Assembly: GCF_010499455.1 (NCBI RefSeq)
Contig: NZ_JAAGOH010000011.1
Span: forward strand, 62,001-126,000
Direction: 5' to 3'
DNA length: 64,000 nucleotides
Source: Ideonella livida
GTDB taxonomy: Bacteria; Pseudomonadota; Gammaproteobacteria; Burkholderiales; Burkholderiaceae_C
Shown here: positions 32,057 to 42,514 of the stretch, piece by piece
How positions within the stretch are numbered: the first letter of the stretch is position 1
How the letters are laid out: every line of letters starts with the position of its first letter
Program-made: the position numbers and the translations under genes
Notes under the pieces: model-generated
What the model was told of the DNA's origin: nothing
What the model saw: the letters and a program-made list of their open reading frames with translations, nothing else
The model's database searches: none

Positions 32057-32800
32057 ATGAAGCTCGCGCTCATCACCGACCTGCACGCCAACCGAGAGGC
32101 CGTGCAGGCCGTGCTGGACCACGCCCGCCAACAGGGTGTCCAGCGCTACGCCTTCCTGGGTGACTATGTCGGTTACGGTGCAGACCCCGGCTGGGTCATC
32201 GACACCGTGCGCCAGTATGTCCAGGACGGCGCCATCGCCGTGGGTGGCAACCATGACGCTGGCGTCGTGCAGGGCGCCTCGCCGCAGATGCGACCCGAGG
32301 CGCGTCAGGTCATCGAATGGACCCGGGCACAGCTCAACGACGAGCAGGCCCGGTTCCTCACCCAGGTGCCGCTGTCAAGGACCGAGAACGACATGCTGTT
32401 CGTGCATGCCAACGCCTTTGCCCCCGCGGAATGGGAGTACATCCAGGGGCGTATCGAGGCGGTACGCAGCCTGCACGCCACCACCTGCCACTACACCTTC
32501 TGCGGGCACATGCATGAGCCCAAGCTGTTCCACCTCTCGGGCACTGGCAAGGCGGGCGATTTCGTGCCCACGCCGGGCGTGGCCATCCCCATCCCACCGC
32601 ACCGGCAGTGGCTGGTGGTGCCGGGCTCGGCCGGGCAGCCGCGCGACGGCAACCCCGCCGCGTGCTATGCGATCTTCAACATCGCCGAACAGACGCTGAC
32701 CTTCCAGCGCGTGCCCTACGACCATGAACTCGCGGCCGACAAGATCCGTCGCGCCGGACTGCCTGAGCGCCTGGCGGCGAGGTTGGCCCATGGACAGTAG
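32057..32800 (+). CDS. Metallophosphoesterase (calcineurin-like)
   Basis: A 247-residue calcineurin-like phosphoesterase. The metal motifs are DLHANREA (DxH), GDYVGYGADP (GDxxG), GGNHD (GNHD) and later CGHMHEP (GHxH), so both metal ions can be bound. It resembles the group often annotated as predicted phosphodiesterase or serine/threonine phosphatase-like. GAGGAGACAAGACAAGAC precedes the ATG. The stop overlaps the start of the kinase-Usp gene by 11 bp, so the two products are translated together and may be an opposing kinase-phosphatase pair (inference). It follows argF by 122 bp. Confidence 0.9.
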   Translation: MKLALITDLHANREAVQAVLDHARQQGVQRYAFLGDYVGYGADPGWVIDTVRQYVQDGAIAVGGNHDAGVVQGASPQMRPEARQVIEWTRAQLNDEQARFLTQVPLSRTENDMLFVHANAFAPAEWEYIQGRIEAVRSLHATTCHYTFCGHMHEPKLFHLSGTGKAGDFVPTPGVAIPIPPHRQWLVVPGSAGQPRDGNPAACYAIFNIAEQTLTFQRVPYDHELAADKIRRAGLPERLAARLAHGQ

Positions 32801-34295
32801 CGGCTCCTTCGGCCAAGGCCGGGACGATGTCCCCGCCCCCGAGTGCGGTCAGCGCCCCCTGGAGATAGGCCAGGTCATTGACCGGTTCCGGCTGGAGGAG
32901 CGTCTGCATCAGGGCGGCATGGCCGGGCTCTGGCGCGTGACCCGGGTCGATGAGCAGGGGCTCGCCACGAGCGTGGGTGACATGCCCCTGATCATGAAGG
33001 TGCCGCGCATCAAGGGTGGCGAGGATCCCGCCACGATCGTGGGCTTTGAGGTGGAGCGCATGATCATGCCCACCCTGTCGGGACCGCATGTGCCACGCTT
33101 CGTGGCGAAGGGCGACTTCACCCGGCAGCCCTACATCGTGATGGAGCACATTCCCGGGCAGACCCTGCGCCCGCGCCTGGATGAGGCCCCCCTGGCCCTG
33201 GACGAGGTCATCGAGATCGGGATCCGGGTGGCCACCGCCCTGCATGACCTGCATCGCCAGCATGTGGTCCACTTGGACATCAAGCCCAGCAACATCCTGA
33301 TGCGTCCTGACGGGACAGCCGTGCTGGTGGATTTCGGCCTGTCCCGGCACGACCATCTGCCCGATCTGCTGGACGAGGAGTTCACCCTCCCCATGGGGAC
33401 CGGCCCCTACATGTCGCCGGAGCAGGTTCAGTTCGTGCGGAATGACCCCCGCAGCGACTTGTTCGCGCTGGGGGTGATGCTCTACCACTTCACCACCGGT
33501 GAACGGCCTTTCGGTGCGCCCACCTCGGTGCAAGGACTGCGCAAGCGCCTCTACCTGGACCCCGTACCCCCACGCCAGCTGCGGCCCGACTGCCCCCCCT
33601 GGCTCCAGGAAGTGATTCTGAAATGCCTGGAGGTCAAGCCGGAGAATCGGTACCAGAGCGCCGCCCAGCTGGGCCTGGCGCTCCAAGACCCGAGCCAGGT
33701 GCCGCTGACCAAGCGGGCAGAGCGCCTGCAGCGCAGCAGCGCCCTCTCTCGCGCCAAGCGCTGGTTCTTCGCTCTGGGCTCCGAGCCCGACGCGCGGCCG
33801 CAGCTGAGCGTGGCAGACCTGGTGCACCGCAGCCCGATCATCATGGCCGCGGTGGATGTGGAAGGGGCTTCGGAGCAGCTGCTCAAGCAGCTGCGCGAAA
33901 CCGTGCGACGCCTGGTCCTGACCGAGCCCGGCGCACGCCTGGCCTGCGTGAGCGTGATGAAGACCGCACGCATCGGCATGGACGAACTGGTCGACAAGTC
34001 CGGGCAAAGCGTGCACGTCAAGCAGCTCGTCCACCTCAAGCACTGGGCGCGCCCCATCAGCAAGGCCCTCAATCTGGAAGAGGGTCGACTGACCTTCCAT
34101 GTGCTGGAAGCACCGGATCCGGCCACCGCCATCGTGGAGTTTGCCAAGCGCACCCATGTCGACCACATCGTCATGGGCGCCCGGGGGCAGTCTGCCTTAC
34201 GGCGCTACCTGGGCAGCGTGTCCTCCCAGGTGGTGGCGGAGTCCGATTGCACGGTGACCGTGGTGCGGGCCGGCACCGAAGGCACCACCGTCTGA
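32790..34295 (+). CDS. Ser/Thr protein kinase fused to a universal stress protein domain
   Basis: A 501-residue two-domain protein. Residues ~30-310 form a Hanks-type kinase: glycine loop LHQGGMAGLWRV (40-50), ATP-binding Lys70, catalytic loop HLDIKPSN (161-168) with Asp163 and Asn168, DFG 181-183 and SPE 209-211. All catalytic residues are present, so it should be active. Residues ~348-501 form a UspA domain ending in the ATP-binding signature MGARGQSALRRYLGS. There is no transmembrane segment, so it is cytosolic. ATG 32790 overlaps the metallophosphoesterase stop by 11 bp. The combination of kinase and Usp in one chain is uncommon, and the signal sensed is unknown. Confidence 0.93.
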   Translation: MDSSGSFGQGRDDVPAPECGQRPLEIGQVIDRFRLEERLHQGGMAGLWRVTRVDEQGLATSVGDMPLIMKVPRIKGGEDPATIVGFEVERMIMPTLSGPHVPRFVAKGDFTRQPYIVMEHIPGQTLRPRLDEAPLALDEVIEIGIRVATALHDLHRQHVVHLDIKPSNILMRPDGTAVLVDFGLSRHDHLPDLLDEEFTLPMGTGPYMSPEQVQFVRNDPRSDLFALGVMLYHFTTGERPFGAPTSVQGLRKRLYLDPVPPRQLRPDCPPWLQEVILKCLEVKPENRYQSAAQLGLALQDPSQVPLTKRAERLQRSSALSRAKRWFFALGSEPDARPQLSVADLVHRSPIIMAAVDVEGASEQLLKQLRETVRRLVLTEPGARLACVSVMKTARIGMDELVDKSGQSVHVKQLVHLKHWARPISKALNLEEGRLTFHVLEAPDPATAIVEFAKRTHVDHIVMGARGQSALRRYLGSVSSQVVAESDCTVTVVRAGTEGTTV

Positions 34296-34359
34296 CGACA
34301 CCGGTCATCCAGGCGCAGCGCGTGGCTTGCCAACCGCCCCGACAACACGAAGCGCCATG

Positions 34360-34386
34360 AAAAAAGCCGCCCTTGGGCGGCTCTTT
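34360..34386. terminator. Bidirectional terminator
   Basis: GCCGCCC (34366-34372) and GGGCGGC (34375-34381) pair across a TT loop. Six A's precede it on the plus strand (a T-tract for the minus strand) and TCTTT follows, so it can serve both the kinase gene and the convergent PEP-CTERM gene. Confidence 0.8.
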
Positions 34387-34414
34387 GCTAGGGCTGGAGC
34401 CCGTGCGGGGGGAT

Positions 34415-35089
34415 TCAGCCCTGGATGCGGCGACGGCGGGCCACAGCACCCACAGCGGCCAGACCGGCCAGCAGCATGGCGTAGCTCTCGGGTTCCGGCA
34501 CAGCCGAGGTCGGCGTGTAGTTGTACACGATGGTCATCGTGCCGCCGGCATTGCTGACGAAGTTCGTCTGGTTGTCACCACCCGACATGGTCAGCGACTG
34601 GGTCTTGGTGGCTTGGGCCATGAAGCTACCGGTGCCACCACCCAGAGCTTGGTAGCTGGTGAGACCTGACGTCAGAGTGACGGAATCCGCCACGTTGACA
34701 GCCGAAGTGCTGAACGTGTGCGTGGTGTTACCTGCCACCTGCACCAACGAGCCAACATTCAGCACTTGGCTGGATGCGGAATCAAAGAAACCAGTGCTCG
34801 CACCAATCAGGTTGACGGTGGCATTAGCCGTGCCGCTGATGACAAACACATCATTACTCGTGGTCGCCTTCACGGCGAAAGTGCCCGCGTTGAACGAGAA
34901 GTTGTACGAGATGGCGACCGACGTCAGAGTACCCAGCGACGAATCGAACAGCGCAAAATTCTCAGTGTCTTGGTACGTGGTGGTGCCGCTGGCAAAAGTC
35001 AGCGTTTGGCTGGAGGTGGCCGCACCCGCAGCCAAAGAGAAGCCCAGAGCAGCCATCGCCACACCGGTCTTGAGGAAAGAAGTCTTCAT
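34415..35089 (-). CDS. PEP-CTERM sorting-domain exported protein
   Basis: A 224-residue secreted protein. Residues 1-23 are a signal peptide (MKTSFLKTGVAMAALGFSLA). The mature part is Ser/Thr/Gly-rich beta structure with little Lys/Arg, like choice-of-anchor-E-type domains. The C-terminus has the PEP-CTERM signal VPEPESYAMLLAGL, a hydrophobic helix and ARRRR, recognised by exosortase EpsH/XrtA. Such proteins are attached to or released at the cell surface along with exopolysaccharide. AGGAGAAACGC precedes ATG 35089. Base composition is notably less GC-rich than its neighbours, probably reflecting the Ser/Thr/Asn-rich sequence. No exosortase is in the window. Confidence 0.88.
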   Translation of the reverse strand: MKTSFLKTGVAMAALGFSLAAGAATSSQTLTFASGTTTYQDTENFALFDSSLGTLTSVAISYNFSFNAGTFAVKATTSNDVFVISGTANATVNLIGASTGFFDSASSQVLNVGSLVQVAGNTTHTFSTSAVNVADSVTLTSGLTSYQALGGGTGSFMAQATKTQSLTMSGGDNQTNFVSNAGGTMTIVYNYTPTSAVPEPESYAMLLAGLAAVGAVARRRRIQG

Positions 35090-35260
35090 GCGTTTCTCCT
35101 GACAAGAGATGAACCGATGGTTGCAGCGCCGGACCGCTTGGCGAGGGACCCATCCCACCCCACGCAAGCCAAAATAATCCGATTGCGGGCGAGTATCTCA
35201 AGAACCCCAAGGTTTCACAAGACGTTACACCTAGGGATCTTGAAGCTCCCCCTAAGCTGC

Positions 35261-35283
35261 AGAGGGGCGGGCTGCGCCCCTCT
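35261..35283 (-). terminator. Hairpin terminator after icd
   Basis: AGAGGGGCG (35261-35269) and CGCCCCTCT (35275-35283) are perfect 9-bp arms around a 5-nt loop, 12 bp beyond the icd stop. There is no T-tract on the minus strand. Confidence 0.6.
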
Positions 35284-35294
35284 TCCTTAACAGC

Positions 35295-37526
<2,232 letters not shown>

Positions 37527-37695
37527 GCATGTCTCCGGAACAGGGGGGCGAAACAAGGGTTATGAAGGGACAGCCGGCAGACGGTTCTCCGTCCGTCCGG
37601 CGCGAGCAAGGGTGCATGATTTTCATTGCCCGGGCCTGACCGGCCAACGTCTTCTTGAAGTGGAATTTCACCATGCGGAAATTTGAGGGCTGCAC

Positions 37696-37749
37696 GGGCA
37701 CTTTTTTTCACCCCTGAGCCACTAAACCGGCGGCTCAACCCGGGTGCCC
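37696..37749. repeat. Nested inverted repeats between msrA and icd
   Basis: An outer pair GGGCAC (37696-37701) and GTGCCC (37744-37749) encloses an inner pair TGAGCC (37715-37720) and GGCTCA (37732-37737). It begins right after the msrA stop codon on the minus strand. A run of seven T's lies on the plus strand at 37702-37708. It is possibly a terminator or RNA structure; the rest of the 37527-37749 gap shows nothing coding. Confidence 0.4.
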
Positions 37750-38346
37750 TTAAGGCCCGGGTCGCACCAGGCGCGCCATGGCGGCCTGAAATTTGTGGAC
37801 TTTGGGGGCAACGACCCAGGCGCAATAGCCTTGATGCGGATGTCTGGCGAAGTAGTGTTGGTGCTCCGGCTCCGCAGGCCACCAGCTGCGCAGCGGCGCC
37901 TGCTCGGTGACGGGCGTCCCCCCTCCGGCTGCACTCAGGTTGACACTCAGCTCGGCCACCACGGACTCAATCACCTGACGCTGCGACTCGTGATGCCAGT
38001 AGATGCCGGACCGGTATTGGGTGCCAACGTCGTGCCCCTGACGGTTGAGGGTCGTGGGGTCATGGATGAGGAAGAAGACCTCCAGGAGCTCCCGCAGGCT
38101 GACCCGCCGGGGATCGAACTGCAGGCGGACCACCTCGGCATGGCCCGTCTGGCCGCTGCAGACCTGCTCGTACGTCGGATGGGAGATGTGTCCATTGGCA
38201 TAGCCCGACGTGCAGGAGATCACGCCCACGCACTGCTCGAACACCGCCTCCAGGCACCAGAAGCAGCCGCCGGCCAAGGTGATGGTCTCGACAGCGCGGG
38301 GGCTGTCTGCGGGTGGGGACGAGGGTGAAGCGTGGTGCGTATCCAT
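37750..38346 (-). CDS. msrA: Peptide methionine-S-sulfoxide reductase MsrA
   Basis: A 198-residue MsrA that reduces methionine-S-sulfoxide in oxidised proteins. The active-site motif GGCFWCLEAVFE places the catalytic Cys at about residue 28, followed by SGYANGHISHPTYEQVCSG and the later HDPTTLNRQGHDVGTQYRSG block. Length (about 200) fits a cytosolic single-domain enzyme with no signal peptide and no MsrB fusion. ATG 38346 is followed by a short variable, Ser/Pro-rich leader before the conserved core. It lies upstream of icd on the same strand and downstream of the DUF748 gene; no operon link is obvious. Confidence 0.96.
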   Translation of the reverse strand: MDTHHASPSSPPADSPRAVETITLAGGCFWCLEAVFEQCVGVISCTSGYANGHISHPTYEQVCSGQTGHAEVVRLQFDPRRVSLRELLEVFFLIHDPTTLNRQGHDVGTQYRSGIYWHHESQRQVIESVVAELSVNLSAAGGGTPVTEQAPLRSWWPAEPEHQHYFARHPHQGYCAWVVAPKVHKFQAAMARLVRPGP

Positions 38347-38457
38347 TCAGGCATCTCCAGCAGGTGGACAAGGAGCACTTCCAAGGGGCTCCCGCGGTCC
38401 TCCATTGGACGATCTCGCAAGCCCGGGTGCGCAGGGGGCCCGTGGCACCCCTGAAAC

Positions 38458-41400
38458 TCAGCGGGTCTCCAGCCCGAGCAGGACCCGCGGCGACCACGGC
38501 GCGCCGCCTTCGTCCTCTGCCGACAGGTGCAGGCGCGGGGCGCCCAGGAACAACTGTTCCCGCGACACCCCGCGGGCGATCAGCGCGTCGCGGACCGCCA
38601 TGCCACGCTGCAGCGCCAACTCCCGTGCCTGGTCCTCACCCACGACATGCGTGGCCCGCAGTTCGGACTCCACCTGTGCCACCGGCAGCGTCGATTGGAA
38701 TGGCCCCACCCAGGAGGCACCACGGCGGCTTTTGTGCAAGGCGCGCAACAGACGCTCACGCTCTGCGCCTTGAGGGGGAGACACCTCCACATCCAGCGCC
38801 GCCCCTGCGGCGAGCAGCTCCTTGCGCCGTTCGATCCGCAGCTGCTGCTCCAGCCAGGCGTTACGCATGGCCTCCCGCTCCTGCTGCGGATCCGCCAAAC
38901 CGGTCAGGCCGAGCTGCAGCCCCGGGCGCTCCTTGAGCTTGCCCGCCAAGGCGTCCAGCGCCCCCAGCGCCTCAGGCGCAGGCTGCGCCAGTCCCGGCGG
39001 GAACGGCAGGGCGTCGGGCGCAGCCTCCCCTGCGCCCATGAGCAAGGCAAATGGCGCCGTGGCCGCCTTGACCAGCATGTTGCCCAGGAGCTTCAGCACC
39101 ACTTGGCCAACGCTGAACTGTGGGTCGCTCAGCGAACCACTGACCGGCAAGTTGACGTCGATGACACCATGCCGGTCGCTCAACAGGGCCAGGGCCAGAC
39201 GCACCGGTAGCTTGGTGGCTTCGGCACTGTTGGAGGCGTCGCCAAAAGTCAACTGGTTGAGCACCAGCTGGTTCTCTGCCTGCAGCGCGCCACCCGGGTC
39301 CACGCGATAGGCGAGATGAACGGACAACTTGCCGCGCTCAATCCCATATCCGGCGTATTTGGCGGCGTAAGCGGACAGGGGGGCCAACTCGATGTCCTGC
39401 GCCTTGGCCCGGAGGTCCAGCACAGGCGGCTTGACCAGAGGATTGGCGCCCCCTCGGACATCCAGCAGACCCGTGCCGGCGATCAGACCACTGATCTCCA
39501 CCGGCGCCATGTCTCGACTCCCGCTGGAGAGGCGGCCGACGTAACCGTTGAGCTCGCTGAGCGAGGCACTGTATTGGGGGCGGATGAAACGGTCCGTGAA
39601 TTCCACGCGCCCGTTTCGCAGTCGCAGGGCCCCTACCTCGAACACCGCGGCAGGCGGCGCCTCTCTTGAGGCACTGACCACAACGGGTGCCGATGCTGCG
39701 TCGGCAGGCGCTGGGGCCGCGGCCACCGCCGCCGGTGCTGACACGGCGCCCTGCGCAGGGGCTGGCACCAAGGGCGCCAGATTGAGGCCGCCCTGCTCGT
39801 CGATCAGGATGCTGGCGAAGAAGTCCGTCAGGCTCGCCTCCGCCAGTGCCAACTGCGGCACTCGCCCGGGCTGAAGCTGCACAGACAGGCCGGAAAGGTT
39901 CAACGCCTGCCAGCTCAGCAGGTCCTCCGCCTCCCTGAGTCCCTCGGCACGTGTACGGACCAGCACATCGGTCAGCCGGGCATCCCCTTGTGTCTGCAAC
40001 TGCAGCCCCGCGGGGGCCAGCCTCAGCTCGGTCTGCCCCCGCCATCCCAACAGGGCCCGCACCAGACGGGCCGGCAACGCCTGACCGGCATAAGCGGCCC
40101 CCAGATGAACCGGCAATCGCTCGATCTGCGCCTGGCCACGCCATGCCAAGGGCGCCAGGCCCATTTGCCCCCGCCAGCCCATCTGGCCGGCGAGCTGCCG
40201 CTCGGCACCGGGAGCGCGCACCTGGGCGCTGCCTGCAACCGCCACCGGCAAGCCGGGTGCAGGAGGCCAGGCCAGGGCGCCCACCGTGAGCTGAAGCCGA
40301 TCCAGGTCCATCGCCACGGGTCCGGCCGCCGGCCAGGCATCGCGCCATTGCAGGGCGGCGTCTTCCAGCACAAACCGCTGCAGCCCCAGAGACCAGGCCG
40401 GAGCAGCAGTCGCCGGCGGAGACGATGGCGCCGCCGTTGAAGCGACCACCGCGCCTTCAGGCCGGCCCGGGTGTAACCACCGGGCCACATTGAGCTGCCC
40501 TTGCGCATCCCGGCGCACCAACAACTGCGGGGCAGTCCACCGCACCTCTTCGACCTGCACCCGATGGGCCGCCAAATCAACCTGAGCCTGCCGCACCGCC
40601 AGGCGCCGCCAGCGCGCAGCGGGCAAATTCGCGGCCTCGCCAGGCTCGTGCACCGCCAGGTCCCGCAAGTCCGCCTGCACCACTCGCAATTCAGTCGGCG
40701 GTCCATCGGGTGAACCCGCCCAGGCCGCCTCGGCTTGAAGGCCAACCAGCCCGCGCAGCCGAGGGGCCAAATGCGACCGCAGATAGGGCCCCACCAAGTC
40801 CAAATCCAGGTCGGATGCCAGCAGGGTCACCCGGGTGCCGGATGTGGACATATGCCCCTGGAGGTCCAGGTGGCCCATCGTTTGTCCCCCCTCCCTGGCG
40901 CTGTGGAGCCACATTTCCGCCGCCAGGCGCCCAGGCGCCGCCCCGTCGACAAGCGGCCAGGCCAGTTGGTGGCCTGACACCCGGGGCCACTTGAGGTCCC
41001 ACTCGGCGCTGGGCTGCGGCACACGATCGCGCCAATGCAGACGGATGTCCTGCAAATCCAGCCGCTGCAGGGCCAGCTGCCATGCAGAGGGGCCTGTGGG
41101 ACCGCCTGCGGCGGGCACCTGCGGCTTGGGCGGCTCGGACGGCGCCGCAGCCGCCTGGGAGGGTGAGGGTCCAGCGGGCAGGCCGCTCAAGCGGCCGTCC
41201 GCGCGCCGCTCGACCCAGAGGTCCAGCCCCTTCAGCGTCAGGGCCTCCAATCCCACGCGCCGACGGGAGGGGTCGACGGCCTGCACATCCAGTTGTGCCC
41301 GCTGCAACTGCAAAAGGCGCCCCCCTGGTTGGCCCGAAGCCGTGCGCTCACGCAGGACCAGATCGGCCACGCGTACCGAACCCGAGAGTTTCAAGGCTGG

Positions 41401-42219
41401 CGTCGCCTGGGCGGGCGCAGAGAAGTCCAGCGCCACCCGCAGGTCCAACTGCCCCGACTCCGGGATCACGGGCACCGCCGCAGGCAGGTACTCTCGCCAC
41501 TCCCCCAGGGCGAATCCACTGAGCGAAAACTCCAGGCGACCGGCCCGGTTGGGTGCCAAAGGCGTCGCCTCAGCGCGCGCCGCCAACACGGCGCCGTTCA
41601 GGCGCAAGCTCAAGGCAGGCTCCACCACCGTCTCCACATCCTGGTGGTCCAGGTGGAACAGGAAGGGCAGCGCCACCTGCAACGCCTGCACATGGTGCCG
41701 ACGGCCCACCGGGCGGTCATCCAGCAGCAGCTCGCCACCCACCAGGCGAATGTTGTGCAAGCCGAAGCGGGGCAGCGGTGCCTGCGCTTTCGGCTCATCA
41801 GGAGACGGCGGGGTACTCAGACGCGACAGCACATCGTCGAAGTCGTAGCGTCCCGCTCCCACACGGGCCACCCGCACCACAGGACGCACCACTTCGAGGC
41901 CTTCCACCACGGGAGCCAGGCGCAACAGGCTGTGGAACACGGCCACATCCAGGTCGAGCCGATCCAGCGTCAGCAGCGAGTCTTGCCCCGGCGTAGCGCC
42001 CGCAATCGCCAAGCCCTGGATCACCAGCCGCCCATCCCATGGCTGGAAATCAATGGACTGCGCGCGCAAAGCACGGCCCAGCTTGTCGCTCACCGGGCCT
42101 TGGAGGACCTGCTGCAGCCCCCAGGGTACGCCCCACCAAAGCAGCAGACCTAGGCCACCGCCCCCCAGGAGCAGGCCCACCGAGAGCCACTTGAACCACA
42201 CGCTACGCAAAAAGGACAT
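38458..42219 (-). CDS. DUF748 (AsmA-like) large envelope protein
   Basis: A 1253-residue protein. One N-terminal membrane helix (about residues 8-28, VGLLLGGGGLGLLLWWGVPW) is followed by a very long, repetitive, mainly beta region of AsmA/DUF748 type. Conserved DUF748-style pieces near the C-terminus include EFTDRFIRPQYSASLSELNG and YGIERGKLSVHLAYRVDPGG. The C-terminal 120 residues are charged with an Ala-rich linker. Proteins of this superfamily span the periplasm as lipid-transport bridges; that role here is inferred from architecture. ATG 42219 places the membrane helix at the N-terminus; the frame extends upstream without similarity. It is probably anchored in the inner membrane with most of the chain periplasmic. 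Confidence 0.85.
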   Translation of the reverse strand: MSFLRSVWFKWLSVGLLLGGGGLGLLLWWGVPWGLQQVLQGPVSDKLGRALRAQSIDFQPWDGRLVIQGLAIAGATPGQDSLLTLDRLDLDVAVFHSLLRLAPVVEGLEVVRPVVRVARVGAGRYDFDDVLSRLSTPPSPDEPKAQAPLPRFGLHNIRLVGGELLLDDRPVGRRHHVQALQVALPFLFHLDHQDVETVVEPALSLRLNGAVLAARAEATPLAPNRAGRLEFSLSGFALGEWREYLPAAVPVIPESGQLDLRVALDFSAPAQATPALKLSGSVRVADLVLRERTASGQPGGRLLQLQRAQLDVQAVDPSRRRVGLEALTLKGLDLWVERRADGRLSGLPAGPSPSQAAAAPSEPPKPQVPAAGGPTGPSAWQLALQRLDLQDIRLHWRDRVPQPSAEWDLKWPRVSGHQLAWPLVDGAAPGRLAAEMWLHSAREGGQTMGHLDLQGHMSTSGTRVTLLASDLDLDLVGPYLRSHLAPRLRGLVGLQAEAAWAGSPDGPPTELRVVQADLRDLAVHEPGEAANLPAARWRRLAVRQAQVDLAAHRVQVEEVRWTAPQLLVRRDAQGQLNVARWLHPGRPEGAVVASTAAPSSPPATAAPAWSLGLQRFVLEDAALQWRDAWPAAGPVAMDLDRLQLTVGALAWPPAPGLPVAVAGSAQVRAPGAERQLAGQMGWRGQMGLAPLAWRGQAQIERLPVHLGAAYAGQALPARLVRALLGWRGQTELRLAPAGLQLQTQGDARLTDVLVRTRAEGLREAEDLLSWQALNLSGLSVQLQPGRVPQLALAEASLTDFFASILIDEQGGLNLAPLVPAPAQGAVSAPAAVAAAPAPADAASAPVVVSASREAPPAAVFEVGALRLRNGRVEFTDRFIRPQYSASLSELNGYVGRLSSGSRDMAPVEISGLIAGTGLLDVRGGANPLVKPPVLDLRAKAQDIELAPLSAYAAKYAGYGIERGKLSVHLAYRVDPGGALQAENQLVLNQLTFGDASNSAEATKLPVRLALALLSDRHGVIDVNLPVSGSLSDPQFSVGQVVLKLLGNMLVKAATAPFALLMGAGEAAPDALPFPPGLAQPAPEALGALDALAGKLKERPGLQLGLTGLADPQQEREAMRNAWLEQQLRIERRKELLAAGAALDVEVSPPQGAERERLLRALHKSRRGASWVGPFQSTLPVAQVESELRATHVVGEDQARELALQRGMAVRDALIARGVSREQLFLGAPRLHLSAEDEGGAPWSPRVLLGLETR

Positions 42220-42337
42220 GTATCTCCACGTACCCACTTCCGGGCTCCCATCCACTGGGGCGCGATTGTGGGCTAACGGGCATGCCACCGGCCCCGCCGG
42301 CCCCCCGCTCCACCGCATCAAGCCCCCAGAAGCACGA

Positions 42338-42366
42338 AGCCCCTCACCACGACCGTGGGAGGGGCT
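42338..42366 (-). terminator. Hairpin terminator after ubiD
   Basis: AGCCCCTC plus CCAC (42338-42350) pairs with GTGG plus GAGGGGCT (42355-42366), a 12-bp stem with one bulged A. It lies in the 295-bp gap between ubiD and the DUF748 gene, which otherwise shows nothing coding. Its T-tract on the minus strand is weak. Confidence 0.5.
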
Positions 42367-42514
42367 CGTGGTGGTCACGCGGACCACCTTGCTGGAGAGC
42401 GCCGGCGGTTGCAGGGCCGACCCTTCCAGGGGCTGCACGGATGCGGCCCTTTGAGATGCCTCGCACAAGAGGCGCTGTTAGATTAGCGCGCTGCGCCACC
42501 TTTGGCAAGACGAC

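Noticed and set aside
42220-42514. tRNA-like or small gene in the ubiD-DUF748 gap
   Set aside because: Only a GC-rich hairpin (42338-42366) is supported; no cloverleaf or coding frame with family features.
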